The notes under the pieces are model-generated. The model ran no database searches. It saw nothing but the letters and a program-made list of their open reading frames with translations, and was not told the DNA's origin. Below, one piece after another: positions 49,830 to 58,287 of a DNA stretch of 64,000 nt. The DNA comes from Bradyrhizobium betae (GTDB lineage Bacteria > Pseudomonadota > Alphaproteobacteria > Rhizobiales > Xanthobacteraceae). Numbering within the stretch: position 1 is the stretch's first letter; the number at the start of each line of letters is the position of its first letter. Location: positions 558,001 to 622,000 of the forward strand of contig NZ_CP044543.1 of assembly GCF_008932115.1 (NCBI RefSeq). The letters are read 5' to 3'. A program made the translations under genes and the position numbers.

Positions 49830-50052
49830 CCACGGCCTACCAACCGCCCCTTGAGCCGAAAGGGTGCCGGCGGGCATCCCCAGCCCTGTCCCCGCCCCTG
49901 TCCGGCTCCATTGAACTCAGGGCGGCGCTCCGTTATACGGGCACTCAACCCGGCCAGAGGGGGGTTTGAGGGCGTCATCAGGGGCGCGATGCCCACCCAC
50001 CATGCCACTCTGGAACATCTGACAATATCCGCAATATATCAAAGGCTTAGTG

Positions 50053-50340
50053 ATGTCCTCCACATTCGATCAGGTCGCTACGATCATCGCTGAAACCTGC
50101 GACATCCCCCGCGACACGATCACGCCGGATAGCCACGCCATCGATGACCTCGGCATCGACAGCCTCGATTTCCTGGACATCGCCTTCGCGATCGACAAGC
50201 AGTTCGGCATCAAGCTGCCGCTGGAAAAGTGGACCCAGGAGGTCAACGACGGCAAGGCGACCACCGAGCAGTATTTCGTGCTGAAGAACCTGTGTGCGCG
50301 CATCGACGAACTGGTTGCCGCCAAGGGCGCGAGCGCCTGA
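50053..50340 (+). CDS. acpXL: Acyl carrier protein AcpXL for very-long-chain fatty acids of lipid A
   Basis: 95-residue ACP. Phosphopantetheine Ser37 in [18 protein letters not shown]; the DSLDFLD form and the long C-terminus ([21 protein letters not shown]) are those of rhizobial AcpXL, not housekeeping AcpP (DSLDTVE). It carries the growing 27-hydroxy-C28-type chain for lipid A. GTG at 50050 precedes ATG 50053; either gives the same protein. The genes that follow, fabZ, two KAS genes and lpxXL, are the recognised set. Confidence 0.93.
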   Translation: MSSTFDQVATIIAETCDIPRDTITPDSHAIDDLGIDSLDFLDIAFAIDKQFGIKLPLEKWTQEVNDGKATTEQYFVLKNLCARIDELVAAKGASA

Positions 50341-50350
50341 TCGGGCGGTC

Positions 50351-50821
50351 ATGCAACTCGAATATTTTCATATGATCGATCGCATCGTCGACCTCAAGGT
50401 CGACGAGAAGACGATCGTCGTCGAAGCCCAGGTCCCGAAGGAGAGCACCATCTTCGAGGGACACTTCCCGGGCTATCCCTTGATGCCGGGCGTGCTCCTG
50501 ATCGAATCGATGGCGCAGGCCTCGGGCTTTCTGCTGCTCGGGGTCCTGAAGTTCGAGCGGATGCCGATTCTTGCCGCCGTGAAGGAAGCCAAGGTGCGTG
50601 GCTCGGTATTCCCCGGCGATCTCATGAGCATCGAGGCAAGCGTCGCCCATGAGGGCTCGGGCTATGCCATGACCGAGGCCAAGATCAGGGTCGACGGCAA
50701 GCTGCGCGCGAATTCGACACTCACCTTCACGCTTATCCCGTTCCCCAATGCGGATATGCGCGGATACATGGACGCGGTCGCAAAGCGCGTCGGCTTTCCG
50801 CAACAGGCCGTTTCGCCATGA
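50351..50821 (+). CDS. fabZXL: 3-hydroxyacyl-ACP dehydratase FabZ-type of the VLCFA cluster
   Basis: 156-residue hotdog-fold dehydratase. Active-site helix segment IFEGHFPGYPLMPGVLLIESMAQ carries the catalytic His (GHFPG) and Glu. FabZ length and motif; the usual housekeeping fabZ is elsewhere with lpxD/lpxA. It removes water in each elongation cycle of the very long chain. ATG 50351 is 10 nt after the acpXL stop; stop overlaps the next start by 4 nt. Confidence 0.9.
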   Translation: MQLEYFHMIDRIVDLKVDEKTIVVEAQVPKESTIFEGHFPGYPLMPGVLLIESMAQASGFLLLGVLKFERMPILAAVKEAKVRGSVFPGDLMSIEASVAHEGSGYAMTEAKIRVDGKLRANSTLTFTLIPFPNADMRGYMDAVAKRVGFPQQAVSP

Positions 50822-52077
50822 CTGACACTGCTGCTCTGAGGCCCGGCCAGACCGAAGTCTGGATCACCGGCATTGGACTTGCCACCTCGCTCGGCGAGGG
50901 CCTGGACGCGAACTGGACCGCGCTCCAGGAGAGGCGCATCAATGTCGACGAGAAGGGTTTTGCGCCCTACATCGTGCATCCCCTGATGCCTGTCTCCTTC
51001 GACAGCCAGATCCCGAAGAAGGGTGACCAGCGCCAGATGGAAGCCTGGCAGCGGATCGGCACCTATGCCGCCGGCCTCGCGCTCGACTCCGCCGGGATCA
51101 AGGGCAACAAGGACATTCTGTCGAAGATCGACATGGTGGTCGCCGCCGGCGGCGGCGAGCGCGATCTCAACGTCGACACCGGCGTGCTCACGGCCGAGGC
51201 CAAGGGAGCGAACGCGCCCGGCTTCCTGAACGAGCGGCTGATGAGCGATCTCAGGCCGACGCTGTTCCTGGCCCAGCTCTCCAATCTCCTCGCCGGCAAC
51301 ATCGCCATCGTGCACGGTCTCGGCGGCACCTCGCGCACCTTCATGGGCGAAGAAGTCGCGGGCGCCGATGCCGCCCGCATCGCGCTGGCGCGAATCGCCT
51401 CGGGCGAGAGCGACATCGCGCTGATCGGCGGCTCGCATAACGGCGAACGCAAGGACCTGATGGTCCTCTACGAATTCGGCGACTTCAATCTGAAGGACAA
51501 GTTCGCCCCCGTCTGGGCGCGCAAGGAACACGCCGGTTTCGCGCTCGGCTCGGCCGGCGCCTTCCTGGTGCTGGAATCGAAGGCGCATGCCGAGGCGCGC
51601 GGCGCCAAGCCGTTCGCAAAGCTGTCGAGCGTCGTTGCTGATCTCGCCCGGCGCAAGCAGCCCGGCGACATGGCCGCAACGCTGGAGAAGCTTTGGGCCA
51701 AGCTGCCGAGGCGCGAGGGCAAGGGCGCGATCATCACCGGGGCGACCGGCGCGGAGCCGGCGACCTCGGAAGAGCGCGGCTTCCTGAAGAGCCATGCCGA
51801 ATTCCCGGTGCGATCCACCGGTACGATGTTCGGCCACACCATGGAAACGCAATTCCCGCTTGGCCTCGCGCTCGCCGCCCTCTCGATCTCGCGCGGCGCG
51901 CTGTTCCCGCCGAACGATTCCACGGGACTTGAGATTGAAATGCAGGGGGCGCCCACCCAGATTGTGGTGGTGGGGCCGGACACTGGCGCGGCGAAGGCAT
52001 GGCGCTGGTCGAGGCGGTCAGCTGACGCGCGGCGCGCTTCGGCTGATGACGCTCTAGCTCTATCGGGGGACACATGA
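50818..52077 (+). CDS. fabF2XL: Beta-ketoacyl-ACP synthase-like protein without nucleophile Cys (FabF2XL, chain-length-factor-like)
   Basis: 419-residue thiolase-fold protein. The region that in KAS enzymes reads T-A-C-A/S-S is IVHGLGGTSRTFMGEEVAGADAARI here, with no Cys, and the first catalytic His motif (N-A-H-G-T) is replaced by ATGAEPATSEERGF; only the second His region (GTMFGHTMETQFPLGLALAAL) is kept. It therefore looks like a partner of the active synthase FabF1XL, comparable to the chain length factor of polyketide synthases. Start and stop overlap the neighbours by 4 nt, in line with a heterodimer. Confidence 0.88.
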   Translation: MTDTAALRPGQTEVWITGIGLATSLGEGLDANWTALQERRINVDEKGFAPYIVHPLMPVSFDSQIPKKGDQRQMEAWQRIGTYAAGLALDSAGIKGNKDILSKIDMVVAAGGGERDLNVDTGVLTAEAKGANAPGFLNERLMSDLRPTLFLAQLSNLLAGNIAIVHGLGGTSRTFMGEEVAGADAARIALARIASGESDIALIGGSHNGERKDLMVLYEFGDFNLKDKFAPVWARKEHAGFALGSAGAFLVLESKAHAEARGAKPFAKLSSVVADLARRKQPGDMAATLEKLWAKLPRREGKGAIITGATGAEPATSEERGFLKSHAEFPVRSTGTMFGHTMETQFPLGLALAALSISRGALFPPNDSTGLEIEMQGAPTQIVVVGPDTGAAKAWRWSRRSADARRASADDALALSGDT

Positions 52078-53351
52078 CTGCACCACGCGACAAACTCGGG
52101 CGTCCCGTCGTCGTCGTCACCGGCATGGGCATCATGACCTCGCTCGGCGCCGGCAAGGCCGACAATTGGGCCAAGCTCGTCGCCGGCGAATCCGGCATCC
52201 GCACCATCACGCGCTTTCCGGTCGACGGCCTCAAGACCACGATGGCCGGCACCGTGGACTTCGTCAGCGTCGATCCGTTCTCCTCCACCGGCCTGTCCGA
52301 GCGGATGGCCGAACTCGTCACGCAGGAAGCGCTCGAGCAGGCCGGCATCGGGGCCAAGGCCGATTTCCCGGGCCCCCTCTTCCTTGCGGTTGCGCCGGTC
52401 GAGGTCGAATGGCCGCAGCGCCGCGAGCTCGGCCGCGCCGTCGGCGCGCCGGACTTCACCTATGACGATCTGCTGCGGATCTCCGGCGGCGGCAAGTACA
52501 GCGCTTATCACCACCGCTTCATGTTCGGCTCGGTTGCCGCCCATCTTGCCGAGACCTTCGGCACCAAGGGCTCGCCGATCTCGCTGTCGACGGCCTGCGC
52601 CTCGGGCGCGACCTCGATCCAGCTCGGCGTCGAGGCGATCCGCCGCGGCGAGACCGACGCCGCGCTGTGCGTCGCGACCGACGGCACCGTGAACCCGGAA
52701 GCCCTGGTGCGCTTCTCGCTGCTCTCGGCTCTGTCGACCCAGAACGATCCGCCGCAAGCGGCCTCCCGCCCCTTCTCCAAGAACCGCGACGGCTTCGTCA
52801 TGGCCGAAGGCGCCGGCGCACTGGTGCTCGAAAGCTACGAAGCCGCGACCGCGCGCGGCGCGAAGATTCTCGGCGTCATCGCCGGCTGCGGCGAGCTGAC
52901 CGATTCCTTCCATCGCACCCGCTCCTCGCCCGACGGCAAGCCGATCATCGGCTGCATGAACAAGACGCTGGCCGATGCCGGCATGACGCCGGACCAGATC
53001 GACCACATCAACGCGCACGGCACCTCGACGCCCGAGAACGACAAGATGGAGTACAACACGACATCGGCCGTGTTCGGCGATCTCATCTCGAAGATCCCGG
53101 TCACCTCCAACAAGTCGATGGTCGGCCACACCATCTCGGCCGCCGGTGCGGTCGAGGCGATCTTCTCGTTGCTGACGCTCGAGCATCAGCGCATTCCGCC
53201 GACGATCAACTACGAGACGCCGGATCCCGCGATCCTGTTCGACGTCGTCGGCAACAAGGCGCGCGATGCCCGCGTCACCGCGGTGATGTCGAACTCGTTC
53301 GGCTTCGGCGGCCAGAACGCCTCGCTGATCCTGACGCGCGAACCCGCCTGA
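52074..53351 (+). CDS. fabF1XL: Beta-ketoacyl-ACP synthase (FabF1XL)
   Basis: 425-residue condensing enzyme. Catalytic Cys in LSTACASGATSIQLG (near residue 175), first His in DHINAHGTSTPENDKMEYN, Lys/His in SNKSMVGHTISAAGAVEAI and GFGGQNASLIL at the C-terminus, all intact. It elongates AcpXL-bound chains toward C28. It follows the Cys-less paralog with a 4-nt overlap. The next gene, lpxXL, starts 8 nt after its stop. Confidence 0.92.
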   Translation: MTAPRDKLGRPVVVVTGMGIMTSLGAGKADNWAKLVAGESGIRTITRFPVDGLKTTMAGTVDFVSVDPFSSTGLSERMAELVTQEALEQAGIGAKADFPGPLFLAVAPVEVEWPQRRELGRAVGAPDFTYDDLLRISGGGKYSAYHHRFMFGSVAAHLAETFGTKGSPISLSTACASGATSIQLGVEAIRRGETDAALCVATDGTVNPEALVRFSLLSALSTQNDPPQAASRPFSKNRDGFVMAEGAGALVLESYEAATARGAKILGVIAGCGELTDSFHRTRSSPDGKPIIGCMNKTLADAGMTPDQIDHINAHGTSTPENDKMEYNTTSAVFGDLISKIPVTSNKSMVGHTISAAGAVEAIFSLLTLEHQRIPPTINYETPDPAILFDVVGNKARDARVTAVMSNSFGFGGQNASLILTREPA

Positions 53352-53359
53352 CCGGACGC

Positions 53360-54292
53360 ATGGCGCTGATTCCCATCAGCACGAAGATTCGCGCGCGAAA
53401 TGCAGCCAAGTCGATCGGCGGAAGCCTGATCGGCGCGGCCACCGTCGGCATGCTGCGCACCACGCGCTATTTCGATCCGGCCAAGACCTCGGACTTTTTC
53501 GCGCGCGTCACCAAGCTGATCGGCCCGCGCCTGCGCGAGCACCGGATCGGCCGCGCCAACCTCACCGCCGCGTTTCCCGAGAAGTCGCCGGAGGAGATCG
53601 AACAGATCCTGATGGGCGTGTGGGACAATCTCGGCCGCGTCGGCGGCGAGTTTGCGCACATGGACCACGTCTGGGATTACGATCGCGACCATCCGGAAAA
53701 GAGCCGGATCGAACTGCCTCAAGCCAGCATCGAACGGTTCGACCGAATCCGCGACGACGGCAAGCCGGCACTGATCTTCGCCGCCCATCTGTCCAATTGG
53801 GAACTGCCGGCGCTGGCAGCCATCGCGCATGGGCTCGACACCGCGATCCTCTACCGCCGGCCGAACATCGCCTCGGCCGACCGCATCATCCAGGAGATGC
53901 GCCAGGTCAACATGGGCACGCTGATCCCGGCGGGCCGCGACGCGCCGCTACGGCTCGCGCAGGCGCTCAAGGACGGCAAGCATGTCGCCATGCTGATCGA
54001 CCAGTATCTGACCGGCGGCGTCGAGGTCACCTTCTTCGGCCGCAAGACCCGCGCCAATCCGATGCTGGCGCGCCTGCTCCGCCAGGTCGAATGCCCGATC
54101 CACGGCGTCCGCATCATCCGCCTGCCCGGCAATCGCTTCCGCGCCGAGCTGACCGAGGAGGTCAAGCCGGTCCGCGATGCTGACGGCAGGATCGACATCC
54201 AGGGCACGACGCAGGCGATCACGAGCGTGGTGGAGAGCTGGGTGCGCGAGTATCCTGAGCAGTGGTTGTGGCTGCACCGGCGGTGGCGGTAG
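53360..54292 (+). CDS. lpxXL: Very-long-chain lauroyl/myristoyl-type acyltransferase LpxXL
   Basis: 310-residue LpxL/HtrB family acyltransferase that moves the very long chain from AcpXL to lipid A. Seen: a hydrophobic Gly-rich N-terminus (GGSLIGAATVGML), IFAAHLSNWELPALAAI (HxxxxxE catalytic motif), YRRPNIASADRIIQEMR, LIPAGRDAPLRLAQALKDGKHVAMLIDQYLTGGVEVTFFG in pieces. ATG 53360 gives the family N-terminus. Many rhizobia have an alcohol dehydrogenase gene between fabF1XL and lpxXL as I recall; it is absent here. Confidence 0.9.
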   Translation: MALIPISTKIRARNAAKSIGGSLIGAATVGMLRTTRYFDPAKTSDFFARVTKLIGPRLREHRIGRANLTAAFPEKSPEEIEQILMGVWDNLGRVGGEFAHMDHVWDYDRDHPEKSRIELPQASIERFDRIRDDGKPALIFAAHLSNWELPALAAIAHGLDTAILYRRPNIASADRIIQEMRQVNMGTLIPAGRDAPLRLAQALKDGKHVAMLIDQYLTGGVEVTFFGRKTRANPMLARLLRQVECPIHGVRIIRLPGNRFRAELTEEVKPVRDADGRIDIQGTTQAITSVVESWVREYPEQWLWLHRRWR

Positions 54293-54298
54293 CTCTGC

Positions 54299-54384
54299 CG
54301 TCATTGCGAGGAGCGAAGCGACGAAGCAATCCAGAGCGTCTCCGCGGAGAGATTCTGGATTGCTTCGCTCCGCTCGCAATGACG
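54299..54384. repeat. REP-like palindromic element between convergent genes
   Basis: Arms: CGTCATTGCGAGGAGCGAAG with CGAAGCAATCCAG on the left (54299-54334), and CTGGATTGCTTCGCTCC with GCTCGCAATGACG on the right (54355-54384), nearly perfect complements. Sequence of this type (TCATTGCGAG...CTCGCAATGA) recurs widely in Bradyrhizobium. Its position 7 nt after lpxXL and 14 nt before the 3' end of potF suggests it also ends transcription from both sides. Confidence 0.75.
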
Positions 54385-54397
54385 ACGCCTCGCCCCT

Positions 54398-55510
54398 CTA
54401 CCTTCCCGTCTTCACCTTCGTCCACAACCGGTTGATGACCCGCTGCGTCGCCGGCTCGCGCGCCGTGATGACGAACAGCTTTGCGAGCGTCGCCTCGTCC
54501 GGATAGATATTCTTGTCGCCGAGAATCTTGGGGTCGATCAGCTTCTGGCTGGCGAGGTTGCCGTTGGCGTAGGACAGGAAGTCCGAGTTCTTGGCGGCAA
54601 CGTCGGGGCGATAGAGGTAGTTGATCAGCTCGTAGGCCTCGCTGACATTCTTCGCGTCCGCGGGGATCGCGAGATTGTCGAAAAACATCTGCGCGCCCTC
54701 CTTCGGGATCGCGTAGCCGATCTCGATGCCGCTTTTAGCCTCGGCGGCGCGGGCGCGGGCCTGCATGATGTCGCCGGACCAGCCGACCACGAAGCAGATC
54801 TCGCCGGTGGCGAGCGCGCTCAGATATTCGGACGAGTGGAATTTTCGTACCGACGGGCGCACCTTGGCGACGACGTCAGCGGCCTTCTCCAAGTCCGCTT
54901 GTTTGGTCGAGTTCGGATCGAGCCCGAGCCAGCTCAGCGCCGCCGGAAAGATGTCGTCGGCGGAGTCGAGCATGTGGACGCCGCAGTCTTTGAACTTGGC
55001 GAGGTTCTCCGGCTTGAAGACGATGTCCCAGCTGTCGATCTTCGCGTCGGCCCCGAGGATCTGCTTCAGCTTGGCGACGTTGTAACCGATGCCAGTCGTG
55101 CCCCACATGTAGTTGGCGGCGTAAACGTTGCCGGGATCGTAGATGCCGAGTCGCTCAGTCACCACGGGCCAGGCGTTGCCGAGGTTCGGCAGCTTCGTCT
55201 TGTCGAGCTTCTGGAAGATGTTGGCCTTGATCTGGCGCTGCAGGAAATAGGCCGTGGGCACCACAACGTCGTAGCCGGACTTGCCGGCCATCAGGCGCGT
55301 CTCCAGCGTCTCGTTGGCATCGAAGGTGTCGTAGACCACCTTGATGCCGGTCTCCCTGGTGAAGGCCTCCAGCACGTCCGGCGCCATGTAGTTGGACCAG
55401 TTGTAGAAGTTGACGACGCGCTCCCCGGCCCCCGCCGGGGCCGAGAGGAACGTCAGCGCTGCGGCGATTGCGAGACCAAAGCCAAATCCGGAGCGGCCGA
55501 CGTTCGTCAT
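54398..55510 (-). CDS. potF: Polyamine ABC transporter substrate-binding protein (PotF-like)
   Basis: 370 residues. Signal peptide about 1-29 (AIAAALTFLSAPAGAGE), then VVNFYNWSNYMAPDVLEAFTRETGIKVVYDTFDANETLETRLMAGKSGYDVVVPTAYFLQRQIKA in pieces, the PotF signature. Polyamine contacts of PotF such as the W in NWSNY and the D in FFDNLAIP are present. It ends with a TKVKTGR tail. The other potGHI genes are not in the window. It precedes nothing on its strand and follows an aminotransferase gene (6-nt gap), so binding of putrescine linked to its transamination is plausible but unproven. Confidence 0.9.
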   Translation of the reverse strand: MTNVGRSGFGFGLAIAAALTFLSAPAGAGERVVNFYNWSNYMAPDVLEAFTRETGIKVVYDTFDANETLETRLMAGKSGYDVVVPTAYFLQRQIKANIFQKLDKTKLPNLGNAWPVVTERLGIYDPGNVYAANYMWGTTGIGYNVAKLKQILGADAKIDSWDIVFKPENLAKFKDCGVHMLDSADDIFPAALSWLGLDPNSTKQADLEKAADVVAKVRPSVRKFHSSEYLSALATGEICFVVGWSGDIMQARARAAEAKSGIEIGYAIPKEGAQMFFDNLAIPADAKNVSEAYELINYLYRPDVAAKNSDFLSYANGNLASQKLIDPKILGDKNIYPDEATLAKLFVITAREPATQRVINRLWTKVKTGR

Positions 55511-55516
55511 TCCTGT

Positions 55517-56695
55517 CTACCTCTTGCGTCCACGCACCGCGTCCGACAGCCGCTCCAGCGCGGTGTCGAGGGTCTCGTCCTTCTTGGCAAAGCAGAAGCG
55601 CACCACCGAGGTCACGGGGTCCTGCTCGTAGAAGGCCGAGACCGGGATCGCGGCGACCTTGTAATCCTTCACGATCCGCCAGCAGAACTCGGTGTCACTC
55701 TCGTTGAGCCCGAGCGGCGACAGGTCGACGGTCAGGAAGTACGTGCCTTGCGACTTCAGCACGGGGAAGCCAAGGCTCTCCAGCCCCTTGGTCAGGCGGT
55801 CGCGGCTGCGCGTCAGGTCCTTGCGCATCGACAGGAAGTAGTCGTCGGGCTTGCCGAGACCGTAGGCGACGGCCGCCTGGAGGTTCGGCGCGGTGGTGAA
55901 GGTCAGGAACTGGTGCACCTTGGCCGCCACGCGCAGCAGCGGCGGCGCGGCGCAGACGAAGCCGATCTTCCAGCCTGTCAGCGAGAAGATCTTGCCGGCC
56001 GAGCCGACCTTGATGGTGCGGTCGCGCATGCCGGGGATGGTGATCAGCGGGATGTGCTTGTGCTCGTCGAAGGTGACGTGCTCCCAGACCTCGTCGGTGA
56101 TCGCGATGACGTCGAACTCCTGGCAGTAGCGCGCGAGCAGTTCGAGGTCCTCGCGCGGATACACCACCGCGGACGGATTCAGGGGATTGTTGAACAGCAC
56201 CGCCTTGGTCTTTGAATTGAAGACGCTTTTCAGCATGTCCTCATTCAGACGCCAGTGCGGCGGCTCGAGCCGGACCAGGCGCGGAATGCCGCCGGCCTGG
56301 CGGATGATCGGCAGATAGGAATCGTAGACCGGCTGGAAGCAGACCACCTCGTCGCCGGGCTGGACCACCGCGAGGATGGCCGAGGTCAGCGCCTCGGTGC
56401 CGCCGGAGGTCACCATTACTTCGCTCATCGGGTCGAGCTTGAGGCCGTGCCAATGTCCGTAATGGGTCGCGATCGCCTGGCGCAGTTCCGGGATGCCCAT
56501 CATCGACGGGTACTGGTTGTAGCCGTTCAGCGAGGCCTCGGCCGCGGCGCGGCGGATGTCCTCCGGACCGGGATCGTCAGGGAACCCCTGGCCGAGATTG
56601 ATGGCGGCATTGTCGCGCGCGGCCTGCGACATCGCCTCGAAGATGGTGACGGGAAGATCAGCGAAGATCTTGTTCAGGGACGAACTCTTGGACAT
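55517..56695 (-). CDS. Class I/II pyridoxal-phosphate aminotransferase
   Basis: 392 residues. NLGQGFPDDPGPEDIRRAA at the N-terminus, YNQYPSMMGIPELRQAIA, VTSGGTEAL, LFNNPLNPSAVVY, AITDEVWEHVTFD (cofactor Asp-x-x-x), and SAGKIFSLTGWKIG with the PLP Lys. It fits the group of methionine/kynurenine/succinyldiaminopimelate-like transaminases (YbdL/MalY/DapC relatives). Exact substrate cannot be assigned. Middle gene of rhodanese-aminotransferase-potF on the minus strand. Confidence 0.88.
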   Translation of the reverse strand: MSKSSSLNKIFADLPVTIFEAMSQAARDNAAINLGQGFPDDPGPEDIRRAAAEASLNGYNQYPSMMGIPELRQAIATHYGHWHGLKLDPMSEVMVTSGGTEALTSAILAVVQPGDEVVCFQPVYDSYLPIIRQAGGIPRLVRLEPPHWRLNEDMLKSVFNSKTKAVLFNNPLNPSAVVYPREDLELLARYCQEFDVIAITDEVWEHVTFDEHKHIPLITIPGMRDRTIKVGSAGKIFSLTGWKIGFVCAAPPLLRVAAKVHQFLTFTTAPNLQAAVAYGLGKPDDYFLSMRKDLTRSRDRLTKGLESLGFPVLKSQGTYFLTVDLSPLGLNESDTEFCWRIVKDYKVAAIPVSAFYEQDPVTSVVRFCFAKKDETLDTALERLSDAVRGRKR

Positions 56696-56703
56696 CGGGT
56701 CGA

Positions 56704-57030
56704 TCAGCCACCGACCTTGCTGGGAAGACCCGCCGCCTTCCAGCCGAGCATGCCGCCGGCCAGGTGCTTGTCGTAAGGCAGGCCCGCCGCCTGCGCCGCG
56801 AGCGAGGCCGTCACCGATCGCTTGCCCGAGCGGCAGGCGAACACGACCTCCTTGCCGGCGCGGTCCGGGATCGCCCTGGGATCGAAAGTCGAGAGCGGCA
56901 CGACGACGCCGTAGGGATAGGCCTCGGCCTCGACCTCGTTCGGCTCGCGCACGTCGACGAGCAGATAGCGCCCTTCCGCGACACCCTTGGAGACCTCGTC
57001 CGGGGTCAGATCCTGTACTTGATTTGCCAC
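56704..57030 (-). CDS. Rhodanese-like domain protein
   Basis: 108-residue single rhodanese domain. Active-site loop FACRSGKRSVTAS with the catalytic Cys; LLVDVREPNEVEAEAYPYGVVVPLS before it and HLAGGMLGWKAAGLP after it. GTG 57030 has GGAGG 5 nt upstream; a TTG at 57042 lies on that ribosome site and is not used. Cytoplasmic sulfurtransferase with unknown acceptor; first gene of the small operon with the aminotransferase and potF-like genes. Confidence 0.87.
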   Translation of the reverse strand: MANQVQDLTPDEVSKGVAEGRYLLVDVREPNEVEAEAYPYGVVVPLSTFDPRAIPDRAGKEVVFACRSGKRSVTASLAAQAAGLPYDKHLAGGMLGWKAAGLPSKVGG

Positions 57031-57207
57031 ATCATCCTCCAACGTCGCGGGCCGCTGCCGGGGCGATCCCGGCGGCCGGCAACCTCGCCTCTCGGCAGGC
57101 GAAAATCAAGCGCTACAAAGGCTTGAGCCGCATGCCGCAAGTTAAAGCTAAATCGCAGCGACTTGAAGTGCAGCTTTCAGACGGCCACCGGAGGTCGGCG
57201 GCGGGGA

Positions 57208-58287
57208 CTACGGGGCGGCACTCGGGCTCGGCCGCTGGACCGGTCCCTCCCGCCGTCGCGGCGGTCCGCGCCGCGGGGTGGGAACCGGCGTCGGCGTGAC
57301 TGCGGGTTCGGTTCGTTCGGTCGTCTGGGGCTGGATGGCCGGCGGCGGAGGGGTTTCAGGCGCCTTCTTCGCGGCCTCTGCCTCCGGCGCCGCAACTGCG
57401 GCCGGCTTTGTACTCTCGAAGCCGTTAAGGATGACCGGAATGCCCCCCGGTCCGTTGCCCACCATGACCACCTTGCTGTTCGGCGACTGCGCCAGCTTCA
57501 AGGTGGCCTCGATCCCCGTCCAGCGGAGATAGGCGTCGGAAATGGTCGGCGTGACGATCTCCTGGAACCTGCGAATGCCGTTCGCCTCGACCTCCTTGCG
57601 CTGGCTCTCGAGGATCTCGCTCTGCACCTTGAAGCGGTACTCCTCGACATATTCGGCCTGTGCGAACTTGCGTTCCACGGCCGCCCGAAGCGTCTCGGGA
57701 AGCTTCACCTCCGATATCAGGACGTCGGTCAACGAGATCGGAGCCAGCGGGCCCTGCTCCTCGGTCGCGCCGCCAATGTTCGAGCTCCGGGACGAGACGA
57801 GCGTCCGATAGATCGTATCCTGGATGGCGTGACGGTCTTTGGCGTACAGATCCTCGGCCCTGGATCTGGATATCGTTTCGCGCAGGATGGATCCCACCTC
57901 GGGAATCAGAAGCAGCCTGACATAGTCCGGACCGATCGAGCGGTGCAGCGCGCCCAGCTGATTGCGTCTCGCCCGCCAACGGACGCTCGCGGTCACCCGC
58001 AGGTTCAGTCCGTCATTGGAGACGACCCCGAAATCCTCGGTGAACTCCTGCAGCCTCGTGTCGTAGACAATGAGCTGGTCCCACGGGAAGATCAGATGAA
58101 GGCCTTCGTCCCTGGCAGGACTGACCATGTCGGTACCGCCGAAAAAGCGCCACCACATCACGCCTGCATGTCCTGCCGGTACCGTGATCACCATGTGACG
58201 CCAGAGCATGAACACGACGAAGAGCGTGAGCAGGATCAGGAAAATCAAGCCTGTCGACAGCTGGCGGATGGTGCGTTGAACATTCAT
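57208..58287 (-). CDS. SPFH/prohibitin-domain membrane protein
   Basis: 359 residues. One N-terminal helix (LSTGLIFLILLTLFVVFML, about 11-29), then the SPFH domain (VPAGHAGVMWWRFFGGTDM, GLHLIFPWDQLIVYDTRLQEF, LNLRVTASVRWR, LRETISRSRAEDLYAKDRHAIQD) and a helical part (ESQRKEVEANGIRRFQEIV). The last 70 residues are Pro/Ala/Glu-rich with PRRGPPRRREGP. ATG 58287 overlaps the exporter gene stop by 4 nt. It probably forms a membrane microdomain around the exporter; inference from coupling. Confidence 0.85.
   Translation of the reverse strand: MNVQRTIRQLSTGLIFLILLTLFVVFMLWRHMVITVPAGHAGVMWWRFFGGTDMVSPARDEGLHLIFPWDQLIVYDTRLQEFTEDFGVVSNDGLNLRVTASVRWRARRNQLGALHRSIGPDYVRLLLIPEVGSILRETISRSRAEDLYAKDRHAIQDTIYRTLVSSRSSNIGGATEEQGPLAPISLTDVLISEVKLPETLRAAVERKFAQAEYVEEYRFKVQSEILESQRKEVEANGIRRFQEIVTPTISDAYLRWTGIEATLKLAQSPNSKVVMVGNGPGGIPVILNGFESTKPAAVAAPEAEAAKKAPETPPPPAIQPQTTERTEPAVTPTPVPTPRRGPPRRREGPVQRPSPSAAP

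Noticed and set aside
56704..57042. TTG start at 57042 for the rhodanese gene
   Set aside because: It would lie on the GGAGG ribosome site that serves GTG 57030.
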